Shown here: piece after piece, positions 23,355-36,119 of the stretch | How the letters are laid out: every line of letters begins with the position of its first letter | Position numbering within the stretch: the first letter of the stretch is position 1 | NCBI GenBank assembly: GCA_965153455.1 | Contig: OZ234494.1 | Location: forward strand, 21,204,001-21,268,000 | Direction of reading: 5' to 3' | Source of the DNA: Sphagnum compactum | Taxonomy: Eukaryota > Bryophyta > Sphagnopsida > Sphagnales | DNA length: 64,000 nucleotides | Notes under the pieces: generated by a model | Database searches by the model: none | What the model was told of the DNA's origin: nothing | What the model saw: only the letters and a program-made list of their open reading frames with translations | Position numbers and translations under genes: made by a program

Positions 23355-23910
23355 TTTTTCACATTCTTTCCACTCTTTGGTTTTTCACATTTTCCCCACA
23401 CTTTGTTTCCTCATTTTTTTCCCCATTTTTTCAACGAATTTTTTTTCACATTTTTTTCAGATATTTTTCCACACTTTTCCCTTGCTATTTTTTCCACATT
23501 TTTTTCACAGCTTTTTCACACTTTTCCCATGTGTTATTGTTTTCCACACTTTTCCCATGCTATTATTTTTCCACATATTCTTCCACACTATTTTTTTCAC
23601 AGTTTTTCCACAATTTTCCCATGTTATTGTTTTCCACATATTTTTCACACTTTTCTCACAGTGTTCTTTTCCACATTTTATTCAGTATTCTTTTCCACAT
23701 TTTTTCCACACTATTCTTTTCACAAATCTTCCACAGTTTTCCCATGTCATTGTTTTCCACACTTATTTTCTCACAATATTCTTTTCCACATTTTTTCCAC
23801 ACTATTCTTTTCACAGTTTTTCCACACTTTTCCCATGTTATTGTTTTCCACAGTTTCCCCACATAATTCTTTTCCACATTTTTCCCACACTACCCATACC
23901 CACATAGCAA
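23355..23910. repeat. TTTTCCACACTTTTCCCATG minisatellite
   Basis: T/C-rich array of TTTTCCACA and CACTTTTCCCATG words. CCCATG occurs at about 23526, 23557, 23619, 23742 and 23836. All three + frames are open over long stretches (up to 246 codons at 23280-24020), because the words lack stops in any frame. The encoded Phe/His/Ser-rich sequence is not a real protein. The array lies downstream of the last recognised exon of the minus-strand gene and may be in an intron. Confidence 0.75.
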
Positions 23911-24220
23911 GTTCAACATTTTTTTGTGGAATAGTTTTTTCTTTTATAAAAATAATGAACAAATTGATTTCCTTGTTCCATGACATTCATCCGAACACAT
24001 TACCGAACCCTCTGCCCTGAGTTGTCCACATTACAGAAGTACCAAAAAACTCAGCTATGATGCTGCAGAACCTCAAGACGCATAGCTGATTTGAAAACTC
24101 TCAAGCATATAACAAGATCTATGCCATTGCAACAACAGAATCATGAGAAGTTGCAAGTTTTCCATGGTGATACAAAGTTTAAAGTGTGCAGAACAGTCCA
24201 CCGGATGTTTATCCACTTAC

Positions 24221-26938
24221 CAGACCCGAAGAGAACAAAGAGGCCCCCTGCCACATCGATTTTTGACTTTTCCACCCTGCATAAGTGAATTAAAGTGCAC
24301 TATGTCACTGCTGGAGTCATGGAGACTGTGAAAAGCACAAGCAACTGCACATATTTTTACATGTAGCACAAGCACATGTCCCACTACTTAAATGGACAAA
24401 AAATTTCAGTTCTTCAAGCACTCCAAACTTTGATCCAACACACAGGCCTATTGCAAGGGTTATTCATAAATAAATCATGACACCTACATGCCCAAAACAG
24501 CTCCAGATGTTCACTGAAATATGGATTGAGGTGTGATCTTCTATGCAACTAAGTTCTGCATCCACTAGCTTTCTAATCCCATCACTCATGGATGACATCC
24601 CATTGGAACAGAGGACTCTCCACAGTCGCATCAGCCAGAAATGTAGAAAACTTTGACATGGTGATGCTCACCAATTGAATTTATACTACTGTTAACCTTT
24701 TAACCTAACATATCCCTGTTTCAATAATTGTGGGAAAATTTTGACCCTGGGAGTTATTGAAAGAATATAAGACTCCGATGCATCCAGTGGTTACAAATTT
24801 CCTCTGCTCAGTCAACCAAGGTAAGCATCTTATCCAAAGCTCAATTTCCATCCTTGGTTTAGGAGCCCACTAGAGAGAGGCAGTAGAGTACCAGGTGTAA
24901 CGCACGAGCACATACTTGGGCCAATCATTCCTATTGAGGAACTTCCTCTGTATGTCCTCATGTTCATTCAGGTCTACACAATACCCAACAGCATATCAAA
25001 CTTCAAGAGCAACTGCATTCAGTTTGCCACTACTACAAGACCAATAAATCCATATGGCTCACAGTTCGATATTTCTCTCTCCCCAGTTGAAACGATCTGC
25101 AAGCATTTCAGAAGCATGCTACGGTTTTAGGCTCAACCCTGGTTATTGCAAAAGTGGCCTGCATTAACTGCAGGGACAAAATTATGAATGCATTGCTAAG
25201 TGAACCTCCCTCCAAAGAGTCTCTTCCCCAGGGTGAAAATGCCCTTTGGGCCTCCTTTAAGTCCCAACTCAAGTAACAGACTCAATACAGATTTTCTTTC
25301 CCATAACTTTGAGCAACCTAATGTATCATGTTAATATCCTCATCAGTTTCCTTCTGACCTCACTTCACACATCTCCATAGCAAGTAGGAAAGTATTATGG
25401 TGACTGAAAAAGGTTAGGTTTGCCTCTTTTGGGGCTACTGTATGATCCTGTTCACAACCTCAATTAAGCTTTGCATCAACCACTATAGATCATTCCAGAA
25501 ATCATTCTGCACTTAAGAAATGCATTTTGCCAACAGACATCCAATAAAAGTGAGTAAAAATTATTTGTCCTGTAAAACATCCACCCACTGTAGAGTTTTC
25601 TCCAGTCCTGGAATAGGGTATTGCAGTACTGTATCCACAAACTCAGGAAGACAGATATACACAGAGAAATACAATGCTCACCTTATCAAAAGAGAGGGGT
25701 GAAGACACCAGTACAAATAACTCACATTTTGTAGGCATCATCATCTGAGAAGCCTGAAGGCTTGGGGGATAGGCATGACAACCTGTGCCAATAGTAGAAC
25801 AACCAAGTCAATGCTAACCTGCAATCTAAACTTGTCTGTATTCCCAGAGAACAAAGTACCAATATGAGACATCATTTTCTATTGTACAGATAAGCCCACT
25901 ACCAGTTACTGCGAATAAAACAGAATGTGTATAAGGTTGACGTGATTGAAAGGAAGGACAAGACAGTCATGCAATATGTTTACTGATGCAAAACTAATCA
26001 TGGTGTGTCAACTCTGCTCACATCCTCCAACAGCACACTTTGCCATGACTATCAATAATTCAAAAGGGGTCTGTACTCTTTGCAATTCCCTGAAACAAGA
26101 GAAGAAGGTACCTCAGTATCAACCCCAAATTGTGGACTATGCCGGCCCAGCTGATGAAGCCAAGATGTCCGTTGTTGTTCCATCATGAGAGAGAAAGACA
26201 AATACAAGAAAACCACACATCAGTTTGTCCATAAAATTTGTCATGGTCAACTGCATTACAGTAGTTCTAAGGTTAGGTCTAGTTAGTCTAAAGAACATTC
26301 TTCCATTTGAGAAAAGCAATCACCATTTTTGTAATAAATCTGCTTGTACTTCCCACCAAAATATTAAGGACGATGAGCATTGACAAATTCACCAACTCTG
26401 GTGCGACCTCACCATTCTTAGCCGTGATTATAACGGTACAAAACTTCGGCAATACAATTCGCTCAAACGCTGCCAGCACTAATGCAGTCACAAAATCTGT
26501 CTTTCCAACAACTTTCGTCAACTATAGGTGGGGCTAGATTGCATGCTTTTTGTGGCAAACCAAAGCCATGTATCCTCTTCTTCGAAAATTTCAGGGTTTC
26601 CCTCCGCAGCGGCAACTTGTTGCACGGCATAATCACAGAACTAAGAAGCAAGCGAATCTTTATGGTTCTTGTCTTGTATTTTCTTTACCTCTCACTAACA
26701 GGATTTAACGCCTTCGTTCGCCTATCGACGATTTTGAGCAGAAGAAGCAAAATAAACTTGATAAGATCCGTCTGCACCGCACTACTCAGAAAAGATAAGG
26801 AACAAGCAGAAAACATACACCATAGAACTGTTCCATTCTTGCCAACGGAACCGAGTCGCCAATCTGGTACACAGACCCCAGCACCGGGAGCAGCAAGAGA
26901 GACAGGAGAATGACAGGGAGCATGCTTCCGGACCTCAT
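24221..26938 (-). CDS. Spliced membrane-protein gene, apparently damaged; 3' end not found
   Basis: Exon 26938-26819 starts with ATG and a clear signal peptide (MRSGSMLPVILLSLLLLPVL, then GSVYQIGDSVPLAR), ending at GGT|GTATGT. A segment near 26174-26112 reads QRTSWLHQLGRHSPQFGVDT, donor GAG|GTACC. Exon 25782-25726 reads VVMPIP, then after a one-base slip KPSGFSDDDAYK. Exon 24973-24892 reads DLNEHEDIQRKFLNRNDWPK then YVLVRYTW. It joins in phase to 24276-24221, VEKSKIDVAGGLFVLFGSG, which ends at G|GTAAGT. The pattern recalls a plant secretory-pathway membrane-protein family of unknown function that I cannot name. One middle exon and the C-terminal exons were not resolved. Two faults, an extra C and a missing AG acceptor, suggest a pseudogene or a sequence error. 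Confidence 0.55.
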
Positions 26939-27340
26939 AATGGAAAAAGTTTATCTAGTACTTCCAGAAGCTCCGCATTTCAAACCACAGCTGCACTTTA
27001 CTCCGAATTTCTCCACATCCCACGTTTGGCAACAATGCTCGTCGACAATTCTGCAAATGTGCACGTATGTGTACACACCTTGAGCCAACCCAAAAAAAAT
27101 AATTCCAAACCCTCACAACTTCAAATTGAAAAGCAGCAATTGGATCTAACTCATGACATGACCTACAAAGAATCGCATCAATTTCTGTTTCTCAAATCCC
27201 CGCTCGGATCCAAGTCGAGAAACCTCAGAACGACAAATTAGGCTCTCAGAAAAACACTGGGCATTGAATCAAATTCAAAGTGATTGGGTTGTTTGGAGTA
27301 TTAAGAACCAAAGTAAGGGGATCGTTGCTTTTCTTCTCCA
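26939..27340 (-). promoter_or_regulatory. Presumed upstream region of the membrane-protein gene
   Basis: This region precedes the ATG at 26938 on the minus strand and is less AT-rich than the DNA beyond 27.34 kb. A + strand open frame at 27026-27241 has no recognisable motif. No promoter box could be assigned. Confidence 0.25.
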
Positions 27341-27399
27341 ATATCTTTAAAAGTTTAACATTTGATTAGAGGAAAATTTTTATATTAGATCTTTAATTT

Positions 27400-27980
27400 C
27401 ATTTCGACTCAATGTCAATGCCCTTCTTATTTCCCTTTCAGCCTCATCCTCTAAGGCGTCATCACTGACATCTTCTTCTTCTCTTCTTCTTCTACACATT
27501 CAAGCCCTTCATTGGTTGGTGGGGATTTGGGGGCGCAATTTGGGGGCTCCCCTTACATTGTTTCAATGTTGCCTTAATGTTGCTGCCCTTGTTAACATTA
27601 TTACTACTACAATTGTTCCCACTACCATTGTTGCTGCCCCTATCATTGCTCCTCTCTTGCAACTGGATCAAATGAAATAGAGACCACTAGGTCATATCCT
27701 TGAATTTCTTTTTGGTCTAGCATGTCTTACATTCAATAGCTATGTTAATGTAGTACCTGCAATGTATATTTTTTTTCAAACACACATCCCCCACTTTCCT
27801 TTCTTGCAACAACTTCTTGATGAATCCATGCAACACGATCTTTCAACTTCTCAACACGTTGTCCCTGGGATGATTTTCTATCCATGTTCCACAATTCAAC
27901 AACATGCATGGATAATTGATTTTGCCTTTCATACTTTTCAGTCCATTCTGTCATCAACACATATTGTTGGATAACATAGT
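27400..27980 (-). pseudogene. Transposon-derived coding remnant
   Basis: An open stretch at 27960-27745 reads QRVEKLKDRVAWIHQEVVAR then KESGGCVFEKKYTLQVLHY. A further part near 27500-27370 reads EEDVSDDALEDEAEREIRRA in another frame. Composition is protein-like. It lies downstream of and on the same strand as the CACTA fragment at 28445-29050, so it may be part of the same dead element. The domain itself is not recognised. Confidence 0.35.
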
Positions 27981-27989
27981 TGAGATTTG

Positions 27990-28440
27990 TTTGTAGGTTA
28001 TGTTTTCATAACCATCTTGAAATAGTCGCCTTCTCCCCTTGCTAACAATTGCTTCCGCTGGTTAAAACCAAACATACACATCAATAACAAATTTAATAAG
28101 GTGCTTCAAAACTAAAATGAAAGTTTCGTCATACCATTCACACATAGAACACAAAATAGTTTTAATGATTCTTGAATGTGAGTTCTAGCTAGCTATAAAT
28201 ATAGTTGGCATGTGTATGGCCTTCATAGTATTCTTGAATTTGATTTTAGCCTTTAGTTTTTGGCTACGTCCACACACTCAATTTCAATTTGATTTCATAC
28301 ATTTCAGTTTTTGGAAGTTTATACAAAGTCCAAACAATGGCTAGCAAAGCAATGAAATCAAGCTAGTATGTTGAAAAGAAGGATACAATATATGAAACAC
28401 AACATTCTAAAGTCATCCGGAACATCAAAAATGATGTAAC
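27990..28440. other. AT-rich DNA between transposon fragments
   Basis: No feature recognised. Confidence 0.35.
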
Positions 28441-28444
28441 AGAT

Positions 28445-29050
28445 CTAGGTAAAAAGAGGAAGAAGACACAATGTCAAAAAACAATAGTCCAAACTTGTTT
28501 TACGTTCATCTTCTTCCTCTTTCCACACCCAAGGTGCATACTTGTCCATGTCTCCAATAATGTCGTGGCAAACTCCCATAGCCTCCTGCACAAGACAACC
28601 TTCACCCATACTCCCCTCTAGTTCGGAGTTTTGTCTCATAAACCCCTTCAAGGTCTTTAGATATCGTTCTATGGGGAACATCCAACGATATGAGACGAGG
28701 CCTCCTATGGCCACCTCCTCAACTAAATGAAAGATGAGATGGATTTGGCTATCAAAAAAAGATGTTGGAACTTGCATTTCCAAAAGACTCATCACTATGG
28801 CAGGCTCTATCCTCATGAGATCCAAATCCCTAACATCCACATTCTTGGAGCAAACCCAACAAAAAAATCTAGCCAATCTAAACACAGCTTGACAAACCCC
28901 TTTTGTTACAAATCCACATATGCTAGTGGGAAGCATAAAACGAATTATATTAATGTAATCATGTGATTTGAGGCTTGAGAATCTGCCCTTTCGACTTAAG
29001 CTATTCTTTAAAATTGCCCCAAACCCAGTAGGTGTTTTTAGGGACTGCAT
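28445..29050 (-). pseudogene. CACTA (En/Spm) transposase fragment with DUF4218
   Basis: A 201-codon open frame carries the DUF4218 domain found next to TNP2 transposases. It shows LKSHDYINIIRFMLPTSICG, VCQAVFRLARFF, ALLEMQ-like LEMQVPTSFFDSQIHLIFHL, VEEVAIGGLVSYRWMFPIER and YLKTLKGFMR..EGSMGEGC. The family assignment rests on this well-known motif set. The TNP2 catalytic part should lie upstream (higher coordinates) but is absent, because Ty3/gypsy sequence begins by 29.16 kb. The reading frame is intact but the element is incomplete. Confidence 0.8.
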
Positions 29051-29159
29051 TGTATGGAAAAATACATTCTGATCTACCTAGGTTCTGAAAAAAAACTTGT
29101 AACAAGATCTCTTTTTCGAAGATCGTCCATCTAGCAATGCGAAGATTTTGAACTCTAAT

Positions 29160-31260
29160 TCAAACAAGTGTCTCATCAATCTCCATTTTTCCTATTTTAG
29201 GTTGGAAGAAAGTCTTTGGTAAATGTTGTTTGAAAGTATTAGGGGGTATAATTATCTTAATATGTAGTATAAATATTGGTTTGATAGGTACATAAGATGA
29301 AATAGGTAGTATAAATAAAAGTTCAATAGGTACATATACATGTTCAACTAGATTCAAACCTATTGGTGTAGTCAATTTAACAAGTTGATCTAACCAAACT
29401 AATGTAGGGATAACTATGGTTCCCATTGAAAATAATTTTGTGGTTTTGTAGCAAACATTAAATCTCCTTTTTGGTCAGATATTATAAAATGGAAATCATA
29501 ACAAACTAACACTTCTAGATGTTTGGCTAGTGCTCCAAGTTTCTTAATAATAATAGGTATGGTTTTGGCAATACCAATTCCTTGTATAGTGATAATATTG
29601 TTGCCCCAATCATGAAACACTTGAGCATCCCTTAGCCAAGGACGACCTAACAAGGATCACTCACAACAATTGACCAAAGTTCAATGTATATTTAGTCTCC
29701 AAGACTTGTTTACTAATATCCCTCAAAGTTTCTTCTATAGTCTTCTTTATTATATCATGTTCAAAATTCACAGGTTGTTGGTTTGCATGACTAGTTCGAT
29801 TATTTTTTATCGATTGAGTTGTAGTAGAATTATCAAATAATTTAACCTAATTACTCTACAATGACTCTTCATTGATGATAGTAGGTTGTTTATCAGTCCC
29901 ACCATGTTGTAGTTGTTTAATAGTTTCAATAAATGAATTTCGTTGACATTTTTTTTATTGTTAATCTTCAACTCCTTTAGCTTTAATTAGCTCCCTTTCT
30001 TTAAACACATTGTTTTGACTATTGATTACGGGTGGTGATAACAACTATTACATTAATTAACACATTATCAATTTTAGGCAGTTTAGGTGTTGTCGTATAG
30101 GTCTTGAACATAATTTTCTCCCCATTCAAAGATACTATTCGTTAGAGTAAAACCAAACAAGTTGATGATGTTAGCTTCCATTATTTCACCATTAGCTTTA
30201 ATGGCCTTTTTGAATACTCTAATATGAGCATCAGGATCAGTGTTTTTGACATATTTTGGATACTGTAACTTCCTATATGGCAATTTGGTTACTGAATTTG
30301 GTACATGTTGCATAATAAGTGGTTGATACCATGGTGGTATAACATGCATGAGTTAGGTGTTGGCCATCCATAAGATCTAACATGTGGATTAAAAGGTGAT
30401 CCTTTAGGTGGATTTCTTTTAGGTGAACTTCTTCTAGGTGAACTTCTTCTAGGTGAATATTTAGGTTGTCCTCCATCTAGTGGTTGGTGAGTAAAACCTT
30501 TGGGTACATAAGTTGGTAAATTGGTAGTAACTTGTATAGTGGTTAGAATTAGTGCAATAACGAGTTGCTGAATAGGTTGTCTGTCCTTGTTGGTCACTAG
30601 TTGAACCATTGTAGGAAATCAAAATCCAACAGAGTATGGTGTATATGTTGGTGGTACAATAGGTTGTTCAAGTACTGTATACACATTCCTAGGTACATAA
30701 CATGTATAATTTGTAAAGATCAAGGAATCAAGTCCTTTTGTTCCAATTGGATATACTAGATACAAACTATGATTTAAAGGCACAAAAGGGGGTATGACAT
30801 TATACCACATTGGGTATGTTGAAGTATGTAACCTACTAGTTTTACTTGGCACAATTGCTATAACAAATTATGACCAGGTTGTTTGATAGATAATAGGTAC
30901 TACCATATGACCCATACTAAGATTCATGGCTTGAGTTCCTAATACATACACATTGAGTACTGCTATTATAATCATTGGAAGAACACATTGATGAGTATTC
31001 ATCACCTCCTCCTTTAATAACTGCTTTAATTTATCATCAACAAATGGGCAACAGTTCAACAAATGTCCCATTTGTTGACAATATGAATAGGTTATAGTTC
31101 CAACACCTTGGTTTCTTTTTGAAATCGATCTATGATGTGGAATTTGCGATCTTTCATTTGGACCAGGTACTAATCTAACAAGCCAAGGTGCCTTATGGAT
31201 ATGTGATTCCTTGTTGAACAATTGTGAGTGTTGTTCGAGGTTTAATAGGTTCTAAATGTG
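29160..31260 (-). mobile_element. Ty3/gypsy-type retrotransposon remnant (gag, protease)
   Basis: Reading the minus strand from 31221: a zinc-knuckle-like CQQMGHLLNCCPFVDDKLKQ near 31090; then Tyr/Pro-rich linker with PRNVYTVLEQPIVPPTYTPY near 30690; then a repeated EVHLEEVHLKEIHLKDH near 30440; then a capsid-like segment YPKYVKNTDPDAHIRVFKKA..NLFGFTLTNSIFEWGENYV near 30270-30110; then a protease-end segment LGRPWLRDAQVFHDWGNN near 29650. Frames are broken between blocks and no reverse transcriptase or integrase is seen. LTRs were not identified. It is a degenerate 5' half of an element. Confidence 0.7.
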
Positions 31261-32840
31261 GTATGGAAACTAATTAATTAAACGTTCTTTAGTCAATGTG
31301 ACAAAGCTGCTCCAAACTATTGAGTAGGTGAAATCGTTCCATCTCCAAATTAGTAGGTACCAAATTGATATTGGTGTTTGATGGGTGGTTTTGAAACTAG
31401 TAGATGTTGAAATTGGTATATATGCACTGGTTATGGGTAACTTATAACCTAGGGTTGTAAATCACCATGGTTGTCATGTGGAAACAATTTCATCAAACAA
31501 ATGAACAAGTTCATGTTTATCGTCATGATAAACAATCACTACCCATGATTGGGTTATTGTTTGTGGTGTTTCTTGATGAATGGTTGAGAGTGTTGTTGGG
31601 TCTCTTTACACAACCAGTTTTGTTACATTTTGATGTTGTTCCTTGATTTCTCCCTTCTGTGCTACATTTGTGTTTGGTGCATTCATAGGTTCATTTCCCA
31701 TAAGTTGCACTTATTGTTCATCTGGCCCTTATGCAGGTTCTAAAACATGTTGATGTCTAACATGTTCTAACTATGTTATAAGATTGATAATAACTATTTT
31801 TGACACTTTCTGAAATCACACAAGTCCTAGGAATGCCCTTGCATTATTTTTTAACATAAAATTTCAAAATCACCCCTCCCAATAGTTTTAGGAGATTATA
31901 ATTTATGTATTTTTTATAGATTCGGCACCTATTTACTTCAAAAAATTTACACTAACCTCACCCTATTCCCAATGTTTTCAAACTAAATCAAGAAGTAGAA
32001 ACTTCAATCCTAAAGTTATCACAAAAATAAACAAACATGAAACAAATTAAGATTTCTAGCATGATTCCTTTTCAAACTTGACCTATTACAACTGTTGAAT
32101 CAATCTAAGCTTGATTGCTTCTAAATTTTGATCCATTATGTGGTTGCCAAATGTTAATGGGTTTTTTAATTCCCATTAAGGTTTTTCAACTTTTGAATTT
32201 TCTAACAACAAGTTCTTTTTGCAATAATAGGTACATGTAAAAAATTAAAATTAACTACAAATCTTAAACTAACATGTACACAAATGACTAACAATTCAAA
32301 GAAAGTTGGCTAAAAGATAATGATTCATGTTCCAAAATGAAAAAATGAAACACATAATAAAAAATGAAACAAAAACATTTCTAAAATAAATATGTCTTCC
32401 TAATCTTATATTAGCTATTTCAAATATAGTAATCATAATTGACCATTATAAACAGTCATTAGCAAGTACCTACATTAGTCCAAAATTTCAAAAAACTACA
32501 CCATGTTTAACTACCTATTCAACTACCTATTTCGCTAAGTATAGATTTTGCAGACTACTTGTTGACTAATTTGTCAACTTGTCTTCTTAACCTAATATAA
32601 TATTACCTATTAAGTTTAGTAGTCAGTTAGGTTAATGCTACAAGTTAGGTTAAATAATAGGTTAAGTCACATGTTAGGTTGAATAATTTGCTTACATTTT
32701 CAACCTATTAGATAACTTGTTACTAAATCTAGGTAACAAATGTTAAAATGAAACATCATTACCATGGACAAGTAGTCCATTGGCAAAAGGTATGTTAATA
32801 GGTAAAGTTGTTGCTATTGCTTATTGAATAAATACACCTT
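31260..32840. other. AT-rich DNA between two retroelement copies
   Basis: No domain recognised. Many AGGTTA/TAGGTT words occur near 32.56-32.8 kb. It may be worn LTR or retroelement sequence. Confidence 0.35.
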
Positions 32841-33620
32841 TGGGAAATAAAATTGGTTGTTCTAATCTAAAAGTTGGTATTTCGATAGGATACTTAGTTT
32901 ATTCCAGTTGTTCAACATGTGACATCGGTTTTGTTTGGGTAGTATCGATCACATATCTTTCCTTTCTTCTAGAATTCAATGGATCAGGTCCATTGATTCT
33001 AAAATTATACATAGTATACATGTTAAGATCCATGGGTACAAAAGGTGGAAATATATTATATCACATTAGATATGGTGGATATGGTACAACTCTAAGTTGT
33101 CTTGCTATTAGTGGTGTAACATGTTGTTGCCAACCTAGGTGTTAACTAATTGGTGTTGAGTGTGTAACCAAACCCGGTTGTTATTTGGATTTGCGTCATG
33201 GGTACACTAACCTAGATTGCTAGTGTGCTTGTCGTGGTAGGTGGTAGAGAAGTTCTGAATTATTTTCTCATTAATTGTTTCAATTTATCATCCACAAAGG
33301 GACAATACTTGAATTCATGTCCAACCTGTTGACAATATGCATAGGTTAATGCAATTTCAACAATGGGTTGTAAGTTTGTAACCGGCATGTTTTGCTGAAT
33401 AGGTGGTCATTTAACAATTCCCATAATAAGTACACTTGGTCAAACACCTTGAATGACGGGTTGTGTTCGTTGGACAACAATAAGTATTACGATCATGTCC
33501 ACCAGTTTTGCATGTTGTTGAGAATTCAATCGTTATGAAGGTCTTCACTCCAAGTTGTGTAGTTGTTCAACCAATTTAAAAGTTGATTACACTCTAATTC
33601 TAAATTTGTTGCAATTGGAT
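32840..33620 (-). mobile_element. Second, shorter copy of the same retroelement gag region
   Basis: On the minus strand AYCQQVGHEFKYCPFVDDKL near 33340 matches the knuckle block at about 31090, and PFVPMDLNMYTMYNF near 33030 matches the linker block near 30790. The copy is in the same orientation, about 2.2 kb from the first, and has no capsid or protease part. A head-to-tail duplication or two nested insertions would explain this. Confidence 0.55.
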
Positions 33621-34190
33621 TCAAAATAGGAACTAGTTTAGAAGTGTAGTACCCAGCAATCGGTGCTGATCGGGATGGTATAATAGTTATGGGAATGTAG
33701 TAATCGAATGTTGCAAACTACCACCTCTATGTTGTAGAAATTTTGGGGTAAAAGGCTTTTCCAAATTTGGTTTTATTGTAGGTTTATGCTTTAAGTTTCA
33801 AGGGATGGGGCTCTTGAAATTCTAGTGTGGTTGGAGGAAGATTTCAAAACTTCATGGGTTTTGCAAGTCATGAGGCTATTAGGGTTTGTAGAATATCAAA
33901 AAATTTGTAAACAAAGACGTAATGTGACCACAATGAAAGTAAAAGCCATTCTCCAAAGACTATATTTTTCAACACAACAATCATAAAAAAAATTCATCTT
34001 ATTCATTTGAAGAAGTGGATATAAACACATATCCAAGGCTATGGGATAAACCTCATTTTAGAAAACAAGAAGTGGTGAGAGGATCCTTGGTCTTAATGTT
34101 CACAACAACCATAAATTGGGGGCAATTTCCTCCTATTCGACTCTTTCATTTTTAACGTTACATTGTTATTGAAGGTCAATTTCATAGATA
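33620..34190. other. AT-rich intergenic DNA
   Basis: Nothing recognised. Confidence 0.35.
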
Positions 34191-34194
34191 CAAA

Positions 34195-34690
34195 AGTTCC
34201 AAAAGCTACAACATTTTCACAACCTATAGGTTGTAGCAACATTAGGTAGTCGAAGTTTCACATAGGTGAAAAAAGAGAATTTCACGCTTGTAGGTTGAAA
34301 GTTCACACATGTTAAAAAGGAAAATATATATATAAATATTCAAAACTTCATGCCTATATGTCGGAGCTTCAGATAGGTGAAATATGAGAAAAACGCTATT
34401 CAAGATCTTCAAAATTTTAGGCCTATAGGTTGAAGTTTTACATGTGAGAAAAGAGAAAAAACCTACTTCTTTGAACCTTTGTGCCTACATAATGTCAAAG
34501 CTTATCCAACTTTCACACTTACAGAACACTAAAGCTCCACAAAGGTGAAAAAAAAAAAAAGGTGTGAATTTAAAACCTTTGCACCTATAGAATGTTGAAG
34601 TTCCATAAAAATGAAACAAAAGAAAAGGTTGTCATCATCAAAACTTTCACACCTATGAAAGGTCAAAATTCCACAAAAGTTCATTAAAAA
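34195..34690. repeat. Diverged tandem repeat (CCTATAGGTTGAAGTTTCACA type)
   Basis: Six or seven copies of a unit of roughly 65-95 bp containing CACCTATAGGTTGAAG, CTTCACATAGGTGAAA and GAGAAAA. Copies begin near 34220, 34290, 34350, 34415, 34480, 34570 and 34650. Late copies are strongly worn. Confidence 0.5.
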
Positions 34691-35054
34691 AAATGTTGTT
34701 GGAACTTGACATTGTAGAAAGAGGAAAGAAACACATCATCTAAACTTTTCAAAGGAGAGAGAATAGATAAAAGTTGAAGCTTCTAGGAGGGAGGAGACAA
34801 AGGCATTGCTAAAGTTTTTCATAGAAAAAAAAAGAAAGGAAAGAAAACGTATGTTGAAAAGAGATTTAGGCAATCTATGGGCAACAACTCGACACCAAAC
34901 TCAATTGGTGTTAAGTTGATATGCAAAAATTAATTTCATGCCATGTTGGGGAACAATGTTGATTTTTTATGCCATGTTAGGCATTATGGGTTAGATTTTG
35001 GGCAAACACAAGTTATTGGCCTTGTGTTTGGTGGATTTTACAAGAAACTCAAAT

Positions 35055-35140
35055 TTATCCTTAAAGTTCTTTCCTATTTGGAAGCCCAATTTGGTCCCCA
35101 CATTGGGTTTCAAAATTTCAATTATCTATAAATTCACCAA
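35055..35140. repeat. Single copy of the 236-600 repeat unit
   Basis: TTATCCTTAAAGTTC, then TTTGGAAGCCCAATTTGGTC + CCCACATTGGGTTTC and TTATCTATAAA correspond segment by segment to the units at 236-600. The flanks are unrelated AT-rich DNA. Confidence 0.55.
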
Positions 35141-36000
35141 ATTTGATAAATAGTCCAAACAATTGGTGACCATGGATTTATTTTTTTTGTGTGCATGTGT
35201 GTACATGCATTGAATTTTTTTTGACAACCTGAATTTTTTGATATAAAATTAACAAATTCAATTTTCTAGTGTAGAATACCCTAAAAACTCGAGGGTTGGT
35301 GGTTGGGGGTGTGTTTCATTACCTTTCAATAATTTGCATTCTTGTGTTGGTTGTCTACTTTTGGACCTAACATCTTGGAACATGATTTTTCTTCCCTTTG
35401 AGCTTAAATAACAATTTATCATGTAGTTGTATTTTTATTTTTTTGGTTTAATCATATGATGATTTTAAAAACAAATTAATGAAATCACAATCTCTTATAA
35501 GCTTAACAAAATCAATTAAGTTTAATAGCTTCACAAAATTTGCAAAAAGCTACATTAACTTAATTCCAATGACAAAGAAATTTCAAGGAATTGATATACA
35601 AGTGATTTTTGGAAATCTTTCCTTGGAAAGATTTCAAAAACGTATGGTCATCCTTAAATATATTTAATAAATTTCCAAAAACAACTACCTCATTTCCAAG
35701 TCTAATTATTTCAATTTTTTTTCTAATAATTATCTTCTTTCTTATTAAATATACCTTCATCCTTATAATTACCTCATTTCTTTTTTTAAATAATTAACTC
35801 TATGCTCGTAACTAGATTCTTTTTCCCTTTCTCACCAACGTGGATATGGAAAAAACAAATTAACATATTTTTTTATATTAATTCAAATCAAAATTTGACA
35901 TTAACAAAAATAATGAATATTTTATATTCTTTCAAATATTAAAATATTAAATCTTCAAAATTTGTCAATTATTCAAGAGACATGTGTTGAAGGTGCCATT
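35141..36000. other. AT-rich intergenic DNA
   Basis: No gene or repeat recognised. Confidence 0.4.
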
Positions 36001-36119
36001 GTACCATGGTAGCCTTTATGTGTGTCCTTTTCTCCAAATAGTCCCTAAATTAAGGGACTCCTTTGTAGAAGAGAAGGGGACAAGGGACTTTGGAGGAAAC
36101 TTGAAATTCCCATTCCAGG

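Noticed and set aside
23280-24020. 246-codon + strand open frame rich in Phe, His and Ser
   Set aside because: It lies almost wholly in the TTTTCCACA minisatellite, and the other two + frames are open too, so it reflects repeat composition.
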